A stretch of DNA of 13,215 nucleotides from CAZMMV01 sp964637035 (GTDB lineage: Bacteria > Bacillota > Clostridia > Tissierellales > Tissierellaceae), in NCBI GenBank assembly GCA_964637035.1, contig CAZWTU010000042.1, forward strand, positions 1-13,215. Reading direction: 5' to 3'. Below are positions 1-6,992 of this stretch, one piece after another (the first letter of the stretch is position 1; every line of letters starts with the position of its first letter). Under the pieces are notes generated by a model. That model was not told the origin of the DNA. It searched no databases and saw only the letters and a list, made by a program, of their open reading frames with translations. The position numbers and the translations under genes are program-made.

Positions 1-63
1 CTATAAATTCTATGCTATTTATAATAATACTATTACACAGAACCTAGGATACTAAGTTTCATA

Positions 64-99
64 CAAAAAATAAAAAACACAAGCGGACTGATCCGCTTG
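64..99 (-). terminator. Intrinsic terminator of the nfeD-floA operon
   Basis: An 8-bp perfect stem (CAAGCGGA at 80-87 pairing with TCCGCTTG at 92-99) closes a 4-base loop. Read on the minus strand it is followed by a T-rich tract (79 down to 64). It begins seven bases after the stop codon of the last gene. The plus strand also has a T-rich tract after the stem (102-110), so it could terminate in both directions. Positions 1-63 beyond it show no gene or convincing promoter. Confidence 0.9.
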
Positions 100-105
100 C
101 ATTTT

Positions 106-636
106 TTATTTTCTTAAGCTTTTAGGTTTTCCCAATATTTCTGAGAATATTATACCCTTAAGTATATCTTGTTTAAATTCATCTTTATCTTCCTGACTTG
201 TAGCTATAAAAGCTTGCTCAACAGGTGGGTTATTATATCCATCCCTAGAAATTTGTCTATCTCTATCTCGCTCTTCTTTTCTGCGTTTCATCTTTTCTAG
301 TTCTGAATGCCTATCTACTTTCTTTCTTTGTTCCTCTATTGAAATGTCCCTAGACATCCTTTTTTCTGCAGCTTCTGTAGCTTCCATAGTTTTATTCAAA
401 CTTTGTCTATCTTCTACTTTCGCTTGATTTTGCTTTTCCAATTCTTCCTCTAACATTCTTCTAAGGTCCATCATAGGACCAGTTCTAGTAGGTTTCTTTG
501 GACTAGCAGGATACCTATCATCAACTTCTCCCATATTACTTCTTCTTGCATCTTCCATTTTCTTCTTATTCTTCTTAGCCTTGAGAAAAAAATCAATGAC
601 TACTACAACTAACAAAAACAGCAAAGGATTGGGCAT
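106..636 (-). CDS. Uncharacterised membrane-anchored charged protein, third gene of the flotillin operon
   Basis: I do not recognise a named family, so no function is given. The 176-residue product has one hydrophobic segment at residues 4-18, followed directly by a basic stretch (KAKKNKKK, 19-26). This suggests a single N-terminal membrane anchor with the rest in the cytoplasm. Residues 57-130 are very rich in Glu, Lys, Arg and Gln and are probably helical or coiled-coil. The C-terminus (about 155-176, with the GIIFSEILG segment) is hydrophobic and well ordered compared with the middle; it resembles, from memory only, tails seen in other clostridial hypothetical proteins. The ATG at 636 has an excellent ribosome site (AAGGAGGG, 5-base spacing) that overlaps the floA stop codon, with only 11 bases between the genes, so it is translated with floA. 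It occupies the place of yqfB in the Bacillus yqeZ-floA-yqfB operon, but I cannot show that it is related. Confidence 0.85.
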   Translation of the reverse strand: MPNPLLFLLVVVVIDFFLKAKKNKKKMEDARRSNMGEVDDRYPASPKKPTRTGPMMDLRRMLEEELEKQNQAKVEDRQSLNKTMEATEAAEKRMSRDISIEEQRKKVDRHSELEKMKRRKEERDRDRQISRDGYNNPPVEQAFIATSQEDKDEFKQDILKGIIFSEILGKPKSLRK

Positions 637-647
637 ACTATCCCTCC

Positions 648-1631
648 TTAATTTTTCTTCTTATCATCATCAGCAATACCAGATATGGAAGATCTCATAT
701 TTGTATCCGCCATTATATTTTTCATATTATAATAATCCATAACCCCAAGCTTACCTTCTCTTAAAGCTGCTGCTAGTGCTAATGGTACCTCTGCTTCAGC
801 TTCAACTACCTTAGCCCTCATTGCCTCTACTTCAGCCTTCATTTCTTGTTCTTTAGCTACAGCCATGGCTCTTCTTTCTTCAGCCTTAGCTTCAGCAATA
901 CGCTTATCTGCTTCTGCTTGATCCATTTGAAGTTTTGCTCCTATATTTCTACCTACATCCACATCTGCAATATCAATAGATAGGATTTCAAAAGCAGTAC
1001 CTGAATCTAGACCTTTTCCTAATACGTTTTTAGATATATTATCAGGATTTTCTAATACTTCCTTGTGAGAATTTGAACTACCAACTGTAGTTACAATACC
1101 TTCTCCAACTCTGGCAATTATGGTTTCCTCGCCAGCACCTCCAACCAATCTTTCAATATTTGCTCTTACAGTAACTCTTGCCTTAGCCATTACCTCTATA
1201 CCGTCCTTAGATACAGCTGCAATAATAGGCGTTTCAATTACTTTTGGATTAACTGATACCTGTACTGCCTCTAGAACATTTCTACCTGCTAAGTCAATAG
1301 CTGCTGCCCTTGCAAAATCTAGAGGTATTTTAGCCCTTTGTGCGGCTATCAATGCATCTACTAAAGTATTTACATTACCACCTGCTAAATAGTGAGCCTC
1401 TAACTCATCAATATCTAGATCTAAACCTGCCTTGGTTGCCTTAATCATTGGATTGACAATCCTGGTAGGTGCTACCCTTCTAAGCCTCATACCTATAAGT
1501 GTTGCCATTGGAATCTTAACTCCTGAAAAGAATGCAGTTACCCAAAGACCTATTGGTATAAATGTAAAGAAAAGTATCAATAGAATAATAATAATTACTG
1601 CTATTCCTACTGGTAAAAATAATGTACCCAT
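648..1631 (-). CDS. floA: Flotillin-like protein FloA
   Basis: FloA is a bacterial flotillin. It sits in the inner face of the membrane, forms oligomeric foci and is thought to organise membrane microdomains and fluidity. The 327-residue product has the family's architecture and usual length: an N-terminal hydrophobic hairpin (about 5-35), an SPFH/PHB-type core (about 40-230), then an Ala/Glu-rich helical region (about 238-290) with repeated AEA/EAKAE-type segments that supports oligomerisation, and a short charged tail. The start ATG at 1631 shares one base with the nfeD stop codon (TAATG) and is preceded by AGGAGGTC at 7-base spacing, lying inside the end of nfeD. Translational coupling with nfeD is therefore likely. 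The nfeD-floA pairing matches the Bacillus yqeZ-yqfA arrangement, which strongly supports the call. Confidence 0.96.
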   Translation of the reverse strand: MGTLFLPVGIAVIIIILLILFFTFIPIGLWVTAFFSGVKIPMATLIGMRLRRVAPTRIVNPMIKATKAGLDLDIDELEAHYLAGGNVNTLVDALIAAQRAKIPLDFARAAAIDLAGRNVLEAVQVSVNPKVIETPIIAAVSKDGIEVMAKARVTVRANIERLVGGAGEETIIARVGEGIVTTVGSSNSHKEVLENPDNISKNVLGKGLDSGTAFEILSIDIADVDVGRNIGAKLQMDQAEADKRIAEAKAEERRAMAVAKEQEMKAEVEAMRAKVVEAEAEVPLALAAALREGKLGVMDYYNMKNIMADTNMRSSISGIADDDKKKN

Positions 1632-2920
1632 TAACTTGACCTCCTAACAAATATTTTTGATCCTTCCACCCTTACTACCTCTATAGCTGTATCTCTTGGA
1701 ATAAATCCACTATCAGCTAATGCATCTAATTTAATTCCTTCTATCTCTATAAACCCAGTAGGGCGAAGTTCCGTTGTTGTTGTTCCTACTTTATTTAAAT
1801 AAATATCCATACTATCTGCGGATAAATATCCTATTTCTTTGTTGTGACTTGTGTGTAGTACAATTTTTTCTATAGCCTTACTTTTAAAACCTTTTTTAAT
1901 AAGGACAATAGTCACTATTGTAGTTATAATAATGGCTATGCTAAGTGACAATAGTGCTGTAGTCAGTGAATTCACCGCCAAAACTACACCTACTAATACA
2001 AATAGTATACCTCCAATACCTGGCAATCCAAATCCTGGAACTATGGCCTCTACTACTAGTAAAATAAGGCCGGTGACAAATAAGATTAAGGACGTCCAAT
2101 TAGAATTTCCAGCTAATATATTTCCTCCAAAGTACAATCCAAAGCCTATAATACTTACTGTTCCCCCAATACCAAAACCAGGAGTCAAGACTTCAATAAC
2201 TAAACCTATAAAGCCTATGGTCAACAAAAAACTACTGACATAGGGATTAGCAATATATTTTGCCAACTTAACCTGTAAACTTTCGTCTATTGTTTTGATA
2301 TTAGCATTGCCTAAATTAAATGCTTTTACTACTTCTTTATAAGAATCAGCAGTTACATCTGATAAACCATACTCCAAAGCTTCACTAGAAGTAAGATTAA
2401 GTAGCTTGTCATTTCCAATAACACCTTCTATTTCAACATCTATATCTGCCATTGCTTCAACTAATTGTGGGTTTCTACCCCTATATTGTGCAGTTTCCCT
2501 TAAAAATCCTCTCCACATAGAAAGGCTTTTTTCCTCAAGTGGTATAGTCTCTGCAGAACCTATAGTAGCATTACTTGACATAGCAACATTTTCTGATGCA
2601 ATAGTTACTAAAACTCCTGCGGATATAGCTTTGTTATTTACATAAGATATAGTTGGAACCTCTAAATCCACTATTAATTGTTTGATCAAAGAAGCTTGAT
2701 CTATCAACCCTCCATAAGTATCGATTTCAAATATAATAGCATCTGTATTATTCATGTCAATTTTAGATATGGAGTCTCTTAAAAAATTATATGTTGCTTT
2801 GTTTATCTCACCTTCTATAGGTATAACATAAACATTAGCTTTGTCTTCCGCAAAACTTAAACTTGACAACAATGATAAAACTATCAATATTACAAGTATA
2901 ATATTAAATTTTTTTCTCAT
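1631..2920 (-). CDS. nfeD: Long-form NfeD membrane protein with ClpP-like serine protease domain
   Basis: The 429-residue product belongs to the long NfeD (YqeZ-like) family. These are membrane proteins with an extracytoplasmic ClpP-class protease domain, usually encoded beside a stomatin or flotillin. Residues 1-24 form a signal peptide (MRKKF, hydrophobic core, SFA-E). The protease domain covers about 28-200. It has a TYGG oxyanion-type loop (68-71), the nucleophile Ser100 in KAISAG, and Lys131 as the likely general base of the Ser-Lys dyad, so it looks catalytically intact. Glycine-rich membrane helices span about 229-342, including two similar TPGFG/VPGFG segments (246-250, 294-298), and a C-terminal OB-fold NfeD domain covers about 365-427. 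The ATG at 2920 has GGAGGTG at 5-base spacing. It overlaps floA by one base. The terminator of rpsU lies just upstream, so this gene should start its own transcript, but I could not identify a convincing promoter in 2921-2984. Confidence 0.93.
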   Translation of the reverse strand: MRKKFNIILVILIVLSLLSSLSFAEDKANVYVIPIEGEINKATYNFLRDSISKIDMNNTDAIIFEIDTYGGLIDQASLIKQLIVDLEVPTISYVNNKAISAGVLVTIASENVAMSSNATIGSAETIPLEEKSLSMWRGFLRETAQYRGRNPQLVEAMADIDVEIEGVIGNDKLLNLTSSEALEYGLSDVTADSYKEVVKAFNLGNANIKTIDESLQVKLAKYIANPYVSSFLLTIGFIGLVIEVLTPGFGIGGTVSIIGFGLYFGGNILAGNSNWTSLILFVTGLILLVVEAIVPGFGLPGIGGILFVLVGVVLAVNSLTTALLSLSIAIIITTIVTIVLIKKGFKSKAIEKIVLHTSHNKEIGYLSADSMDIYLNKVGTTTTELRPTGFIEIEGIKLDALADSGFIPRDTAIEVVRVEGSKIFVRRSS

Positions 2921-2984
2921 TTAGACACCTCCATATAATATTTACCTCTATAATATTATTACCCTAGTTACTAGAATAATAACT

Positions 2985-3015
2985 ATTAAAATAAAAGCCT
3001 GGGTATACCCAGGCT
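2985..3015 (-). terminator. Intrinsic terminator after rpsU
   Basis: A perfect 8-bp GC-rich stem (AGCCTGGG and CCCAGGCT, 2996-3015) with a TATA loop is followed on the minus strand by TTTATTTT (2995-2988). It lies about 95 bases after the rpsU stop codon and separates the rpsU transcript from the nfeD-floA operon. The bases between (3016-3109) contain no supported gene. Confidence 0.9.
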
Positions 3016-3109
3016 AGTTTAAACTTTTGAATTGCCATTATTCTTCTAATTGTTTTCCTATGTTTTTTAATTTTTGATATAATTTCCAATTTACTTAATC
3101 GTTTAATAA

Positions 3110-3292
3110 TTAGTACCTAGCATTTTTCTTCCTTCTGGCATCTTCAGATTTCTTTTTACGCTTTACGCTTGGCTTCTCATAATGCCTTCTCTTCTTTGCT
3201 TCACTTATAACACCAGAACGAGCACATTGTCTTTTAAATCTTCTAAGAGCATTGTCTAGAGATTCGTTATCGCCTATTTTAATTTCTGACAT
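3110..3292 (-). CDS. rpsU: 30S ribosomal protein S21
   Basis: S21 is a small basic protein of the 30S subunit platform near the 16S rRNA 3' end, involved in initiation. The 60-residue product carries the family signature throughout: SEIKIGDNESLDNALRRFKR at the N-terminus, a conserved Cys (QCARSG), then HYEKPSVKRKKKSE and a basic tail. An in-frame ATG exists two codons earlier (3298). I prefer the ATG at 3292 because the ribosome site GGAGG (3300-3304) lies 7 bases from it and only 1 base from the earlier ATG, and because family members begin MSEIK. It has its own promoter (3363-3391) and terminator (2985-3015), so it can be expressed as a single-gene transcript. It may also receive readthrough from the HIT gene. 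Confidence 0.97.
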   Translation of the reverse strand: MSEIKIGDNESLDNALRRFKRQCARSGVISEAKKRRHYEKPSVKRKKKSEDARRKKNARY

Positions 3293-3304
3293 TTCCATCC
3301 CTCC
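3293..3304 (-). promoter_or_regulatory. Ribosome binding site that sets the rpsU start
   Basis: Minus-strand GGGGAGGG (core GGAGG at 3300-3304) sits 7 bases before ATG 3292 and overlaps the approach to the earlier ATG at 3298. This favours the shorter, family-typical S21 N-terminus. Confidence 0.75.
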
Positions 3305-3319
3305 CCTCTCTTCTACAAG

Positions 3320-3333
3320 AGTACTTCAGTACT
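3320..3333 (-). other. Small inverted repeat in the rpsU leader
   Basis: AGTACT is repeated as its own complement with two bases between (AGTACTGAAGTACT on the minus strand). It falls within the predicted 5' untranslated leader of rpsU, about 20 bases upstream of its ribosome site. It could form a small hairpin. No function can be assigned. Confidence 0.4.
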
Positions 3334-3362
3334 ATCTTAATAAAGAGTCATAGCACTAGATA

Positions 3363-3391
3363 ATTATACAATATAATTGAAATAATTTCAA
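3363..3391 (-). promoter_or_regulatory. Sigma-A type promoter of rpsU
   Basis: On the minus strand TTGAAA (3386-3391) is separated by exactly 17 bases from a perfect TATAAT (3363-3368). Transcription would start near 3356 and give a leader of about 60 bases. The -35 lies within a TTGAAAT/ATTTCAA inverted repeat just after the HIT gene stop codon. Confidence 0.8.
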
Positions 3392-3404
3392 CTTATTTCA
3401 AGTT

Positions 3405-3746
3405 TTAACCTGGTGGCCACTGCATATTTCTTTTTCCCAATACATGAAAATGAATATGATCTACTGTTTGACCTCCATCCACACCACAATTATTCACTAT
3501 CCTATAGCCTCTATCTAGTCCTTTCTCCTTAGCAAGTTTAGATGCTACATAAAAAATATGGCCTACAAGTTCTCGATTTTCTTCTGTAATATGATCTGCA
3601 GACTTTATATGGTCTTTTGGTATAACAAGAAAATGTACTGGAGCCTGAGGATTAATATCATTAAATGCAATTACCTTATCATCTTCATATATAGTTTCAC
3701 TAGGTATTTCACCTTCTATTATCTTACAAAACAAACAATCTTTCAA
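3405..3746 (-). CDS. HIT-family nucleotide hydrolase (HinT-like)
   Basis: Histidine-triad proteins hydrolyse nucleoside phosphoramidates and related nucleotide conjugates in the cytoplasm. The 113-residue product has the HinT size. It carries the catalytic triad HIHFHVL (His97, His99, His101), a CxxC near the N-terminus (Cys4, Cys7) typical of zinc-binding members, the EIPS segment and the WPPG ending. The frame remains open to a TTG at 3761, but I place the start at TTG 3746. The strong site GGGGGTGA (3752-3759) is 5 bases upstream of it, and the resulting N-terminus (M-KDCLFCKIIEGEIPS) matches the family. No ATG is available nearby, so the start is non-canonical either way. It has its own promoter after mtaB. 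Genes of this family often sit next to rpsU in Clostridia. Its physiological substrate cannot be told from sequence. Confidence 0.93.
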   Translation of the reverse strand: MKDCLFCKIIEGEIPSETIYEDDKVIAFNDINPQAPVHFLVIPKDHIKSADHITEENRELVGHIFYVASKLAKEKGLDRGYRIVNNCGVDGGQTVDHIHFHVLGKRNMQWPPG

Positions 3747-3759
3747 ATAAGTCACCCCC
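3744..3759 (-). promoter_or_regulatory. Ribosome binding site and TTG start of the HIT gene
   Basis: Minus-strand GGGGGTGA (3752-3759) is followed by CTTAT and then TTG (3744-3746). The alternative upstream TTG and GTG codons fall inside the ribosome site itself, so they are poor start candidates. Confidence 0.7.
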
Positions 3760-3787
3760 AATACTAATATAAAACCACTTAATATAC

Positions 3788-3816
3788 ATTATATCAAAGT
3801 TGAGAAAATATTCCCA
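3788..3816 (-). promoter_or_regulatory. Extended -10 promoter of the HIT gene
   Basis: A perfect TATAAT (3788-3793) preceded by TGA (3794-3796) forms an extended -10 box on the minus strand. The hexamer at 17-base spacing is a weak -35 (TGGGAA, 3811-3816, three of six matches). Transcription would begin near 3781, about 35 bases before the TTG start. Confidence 0.65.
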
Positions 3817-3835
3817 CTTATTCCTAAAAAAAAAT

Positions 3836-3949
3836 ATATATTATAGCTTCCGATAAATTTAAGAGAAACCTTCCAATGATAAAATTCAAGACTCCTCACT
3901 TCGTTCTGAATGTCAAAGATAAAGGTTTTTCAGTGGTGCTAGAATGACA
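3836..3949. repeat. Degenerate folded dispersed repeat after mtaB
   Basis: The minus strand contains a 27-base segment (3889-3915) matching 19 of 27 positions, ungapped and counted by hand, to a segment at 13100-13126. It lies inside a larger imperfect inverted repeat. AAACCTT and AAGGTTT arms flank it (within 3866-3928), and the outer end GCTAGAATGACA (3938-3949) pairs partly with 3836-3847. On the minus strand the fold is followed by nine T (3834-3826), so it may also terminate the mtaB transcript. No other terminator is visible in this gap. Confidence 0.6.
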
Positions 3950-3988
3950 AATCTGACCTATAGTTTACATTCTCAATAAGAAAATTAA

Positions 3989-5284
3989 CTACATCCCTAC
4001 TAAATAATCTTTATCCACAGTTTTTATCCTAACATCTTTTATGGTCCCTAGGAGGTCTTGAGAGGCTTTTGACTTAACTCTTATGTAGTTAGTCGTATAC
4101 CCTTCTATAAAGCCTGTCTCATCTCTTGTTTCCTCTTCAAAGAGAACCGATAAGTCCCTGGATATAAACTTGGAATTAAAATCCCTAGTTAGGTCTTCTC
4201 CCAATTGAATTAACCTGTGAGACCTGGTATTCTTTATATTTCCGTTAATTTGGTCTTTACTTTCTGCAGCTGGAGTCCCATCCCTTGGAGAATACTTAAA
4301 TACATGAATCCTAGAGAATTTAATTTTCTTTACAAAATCAAAGGTCTCCTGAAATTCCTCTTCTGTTTCCCCTGGGAATCCTACTATTATATCTGTTGTA
4401 ATACCTGCATATGGCATATATTTTCTTATTATATTTATTGTATTTTCATATTCCTTACAAGTATATTTTCTATTCATCCTCTTAAGAACTGAATCACTGC
4501 CAGATTGCAGTGATAAATGAAAATGATCACATACCTTACCTATTTTCAATATACTTTTCATAAAATTATCATCAATAAAAGTAGGTTCCATAGAACTCAG
4601 CCTAATTCTCTCTATGCCCCCTATTTTTCCTACCTCTTCTAAAACATTCAAAAGAGATATATCATCCATATCCTTACCATAGGAAGCCACATGGATTCCC
4701 GTAAGAACTATCTCCTTGAATCCCCCACCAGCAAGTATCTTAGTTTCCCTAAATATATCTTCTAATTCTCTACTTCTAATGGGTCCCCTAGCATAGGGTA
4801 TAATGCAATAAGAGCAAAATTGATTGCACCCATCCTGTATTTTTATGTATGCCCTTGTTTTTGATCCTATAGTATCTATATTTATAGACTCAAAATCTTT
4901 TTGAGCCTTTACGCTTCTCACTATATTTATCTTTTCATTTTTGGCCTTAGCCTTTTCACATAGTTCAACTATCCTATCCCTGTCAGTAGTTCCAATTATT
5001 ACATCAACATCCTTTATGGAAGAAATTTCCTCAGGAGATACTTGTGAATAACATCCTACTACTGCAACAATAGCATTTTTATTAATTTTTTTGGCCCTAC
5101 GTATAAATTGTCTTGATTTTCTATCAGATATATTAGTTACAGTACAAGTATTGATTACATATATATCAGCCATATCTTCATAGTTTACAACTTCGTATCC
5201 ATTATTTTCAAAGTTCTCCACCATAGCTTCAGTTTCATATTGGTTGACCTTACAACCTAAAGTATAAAAACCTACTCTACCCAT
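3989..5284 (-). CDS. mtaB: tRNA N6-threonylcarbamoyladenosine(37) methylthiotransferase MtaB
   Basis: MtaB is a radical SAM enzyme that adds a methylthio group to t6A at position 37 of ANN-decoding tRNAs, giving ms2t6A. The 431-residue product has the full family layout. The N-terminal methylthiotransferase domain carries cluster ligands Cys11 (TLGCKVNQ), Cys47 (NTCTVT) and Cys78 (VGCYSQ). The radical SAM domain carries CxxxCxxC at Cys153, Cys157 and Cys160 (DGCNQFCSYC). A C-terminal TRAM RNA-binding domain covers about 370-431. The LGCKVNQYE start and the CIIPYARG continuation favour MtaB over MiaB or RimO. The ATG at 5284 lies 4 bases after the rsmE stop codon, and its ribosome site GGAGTGA contains that stop, so the two genes are translationally coupled. 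It is the last gene of the run that begins at hrcA or dnaJ. Confidence 0.95.
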   Translation of the reverse strand: MGRVGFYTLGCKVNQYETEAMVENFENNGYEVVNYEDMADIYVINTCTVTNISDRKSRQFIRRAKKINKNAIVAVVGCYSQVSPEEISSIKDVDVIIGTTDRDRIVELCEKAKAKNEKINIVRSVKAQKDFESINIDTIGSKTRAYIKIQDGCNQFCSYCIIPYARGPIRSRELEDIFRETKILAGGGFKEIVLTGIHVASYGKDMDDISLLNVLEEVGKIGGIERIRLSSMEPTFIDDNFMKSILKIGKVCDHFHLSLQSGSDSVLKRMNRKYTCKEYENTINIIRKYMPYAGITTDIIVGFPGETEEEFQETFDFVKKIKFSRIHVFKYSPRDGTPAAESKDQINGNIKNTRSHRLIQLGEDLTRDFNSKFISRDLSVLFEEETRDETGFIEGYTTNYIRVKSKASQDLLGTIKDVRIKTVDKDYLVGM

Positions 5285-5288
5285 TTAA

Positions 5289-6026
5289 TCACTCCATATC
5301 TCCACCTATATAAAATATTACAGTAGCCGCAACAATACCAGCAGTTTCAGTTCTTAAAATCCTAGGACCTAATGTTACAATATTTCCACCTATTTCCTTG
5401 AGTTTATCTATTTCACTAGGTTCAAAACCACCTTCTGGACCTATTATAAGGTGAATCCTATTAGATTTTTTATCTCCAAGGCCTTCACCTATACTTTTGA
5501 TTTTTTCATCTTCGTAGGGGACAATAATATTTTCTTCATCCCTCAGTAGTTCAATCATACTATTGAAGTCTATCATAGGCTCAACCATTGGCAGTATGTC
5601 CCTCTTACTCTGTTTGGCTGCTTCATCTGCTATTTGATTCCACCTATTCACCTTAGACTCTTGTCTTTTTACATCACTAATCTTTACTACACTCCTATGG
5701 GACATTAATGGGTAAAACTTACTTACACCCAGCTCTGTACATTTTTGTATAATAAAATCCATCTTACTCCCCTTAGCTAAACCCTGGTACAAAATCACTT
5801 CCATATCAGGTTCATTTTCTCCCATATACCTATCTAAGATTTTAAGTGTAATCTGTTTTTTTGACAAAGACTGAATTTCAGAAAGATATACTTGTCTCTC
5901 TGAAACTATTTCTAATTTTTCCCCCTCTTTAAGTCTTATAACATCTCTTATATGCTTAACATCAGTTCCTAATATTTCAATCTTATTATCCTGTATCTGT
6001 TCCTTTTCAACAAAAAATCTATGCAC
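5289..6026 (-). CDS. rsmE: 16S rRNA (uracil-1498-N3) methyltransferase RsmE
   Basis: RsmE uses SAM to methylate N3 of U1498 in helix 44 of 16S rRNA. The 245-residue product has the usual length. A small N-terminal PUA-like domain (about 1-70) starts with the typical MHRFFV. A SPOUT trefoil-knot domain follows, with LIIGPEGGF (193-201) and LGPRILRTETA (219-229), which form the SAM-binding knot. The start is GTG at 6026, chosen from the MHRFFV beginning and the AGGAG at 7-base spacing. An out-of-frame ATG begins two bases earlier (6028) and would give only a 19-codon peptide. It lies 15 bases after the prmA stop codon, in the same transcript as prmA and mtaB. Confidence 0.95.
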   Translation of the reverse strand: MHRFFVEKEQIQDNKIEILGTDVKHIRDVIRLKEGEKLEIVSERQVYLSEIQSLSKKQITLKILDRYMGENEPDMEVILYQGLAKGSKMDFIIQKCTELGVSKFYPLMSHRSVVKISDVKRQESKVNRWNQIADEAAKQSKRDILPMVEPMIDFNSMIELLRDEENIIVPYEDEKIKSIGEGLGDKKSNRIHLIIGPEGGFEPSEIDKLKEIGGNIVTLGPRILRTETAGIVAATVIFYIGGDME

Positions 6027-6038
6027 ATTTATTCTCCT
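6024..6038 (-). promoter_or_regulatory. Overlapping ATG/GTG initiation site of rsmE
   Basis: On the minus strand AGGAG (6034-6038) is followed by AATAAATGTG. The in-frame GTG is 7 bases from AGGAG, while an out-of-frame ATG is 5 bases away. Ribosomes starting at the ATG would read 19 codons (MCIDFLLK...) and stop, so the two starts compete. Confidence 0.6.
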
Positions 6039-6041
6039 AAT

Positions 6042-6971
6042 CTATTTTCTAGATATAATACAAGCCCATTCATCCATCTCAACAATATCTAGTATTGTAA
6101 AATTGTTTGCTAGCAAGGCATTTTTTACAAAGGGAATCTTATCTAAAATAATCCCTGATGTAATAAATATACCCCCATCTTTTAAATAATTATTTATACC
6201 TGAAGCCATTTCTCCTACTATCTCTGCAATTATATTTGAAACAATAATATTTGCATCTCCTTTTATGACCTCAAAAAGATCTCCCCTTCTAATTTCTACA
6301 ATATTTTCAACCTTGTTAAGTAGGATATTTTCATTTGATACCCTAGTGCAAATGGGATCCAAATCTACTCCAACTACCCTTTTAGCCCCTAGTTTAGCTG
6401 CTACTATGGCTAAGATACCACTGCCACACCCAATATCATATACCAAATCTCCTGGTTTTACATGTTTTTCTAAAGCTTCTGCACACATAATAGTAGTCTC
6501 ATGGGTTCCCGTGCCAAAGGCCATACCAGGATCTAATTCTACTAAAATAGTCGTTTCCTCTACTTCAATCTCTTCCCAAGTAGGTTTTATCAATATATTT
6601 TTCCCAATTCTAGTTGGCTTATAAAACTTTTTCCATGATTCAGCCCAATCATCATCATCTACAGAATTGATGGTTAAATGATTTTCTTCTTTTTTCAACA
6701 AAGGATGCCTTTTTATACTATCTTTTACACTTTGAACAATACTATCTGACTCCTCATCTTCAGCAAAATAAGCCTTTATGATTATTTCATTGGCCTTCAA
6801 GTCAATAAGACTTGGGTCAACAAAATCCCAGGCTATTTCAGTTTGGACTAAGTCAAGTATATCCCTTGGGTCTTCAATTGCAAGACCAGTAGCCCCTACT
6901 TCATATAGTATATCAGATACCACATCTTCTAATTCATCAGTAGTTTTTATTTGAACCTCTACCCAATTCAT
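6042..6971 (-). CDS. prmA: Ribosomal protein L11 methyltransferase
   Basis: PrmA trimethylates ribosomal protein L11 using SAM. The 309-residue product has the family length and layout. An N-terminal substrate-recognition domain (about 1-100) starts MNWVEVQI. A linker follows, then a Rossmann methyltransferase domain with LDPGMAFGTGTHETT (146-160), motif I DIGCGSG (179-185), the acidic residue Asp203 after strand 2 (GVDLD), and the catalytic-loop segment NIIAE (246-250). The ATG at 6971 has AAAGGA about 9 bases upstream. It starts 86 bases after the dnaJ stop codon with no terminator between them, so it is probably co-transcribed with the chaperone genes, an arrangement common in Firmicutes. 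The ribosome site lies just after a small AT-rich inverted repeat. Confidence 0.95.
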   Translation of the reverse strand: MNWVEVQIKTTDELEDVVSDILYEVGATGLAIEDPRDILDLVQTEIAWDFVDPSLIDLKANEIIIKAYFAEDEESDSIVQSVKDSIKRHPLLKKEENHLTINSVDDDDWAESWKKFYKPTRIGKNILIKPTWEEIEVEETTILVELDPGMAFGTGTHETTIMCAEALEKHVKPGDLVYDIGCGSGILAIVAAKLGAKRVVGVDLDPICTRVSNENILLNKVENIVEIRRGDLFEVIKGDANIIVSNIIAEIVGEMASGINNYLKDGGIFITSGIILDKIPFVKNALLANNFTILDIVEMDEWACIISRK

Positions 6972-6992
6972 AAAATCACATCCTTTATTAAA

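Noticed and set aside
1..63. Start of another gene or promoter beyond the final terminator
   Set aside because: Only AT-rich sequence is visible, with no ribosome site, frame or convincing promoter pair within the window.
2921..2984. Promoter for the nfeD operon
   Set aside because: A promoter is expected here because the rpsU terminator precedes it, but the AT-rich sequence offers only several poor -35/-10 pairs, and I cannot choose one.
3016..3109. Stop-free lysine-rich stretch between rpsU and its terminator, as a possible short gene or gene remnant
   Set aside because: There is no start codon with a ribosome site, the composition is what AT-rich DNA gives by chance, and it is followed at once by the terminator.
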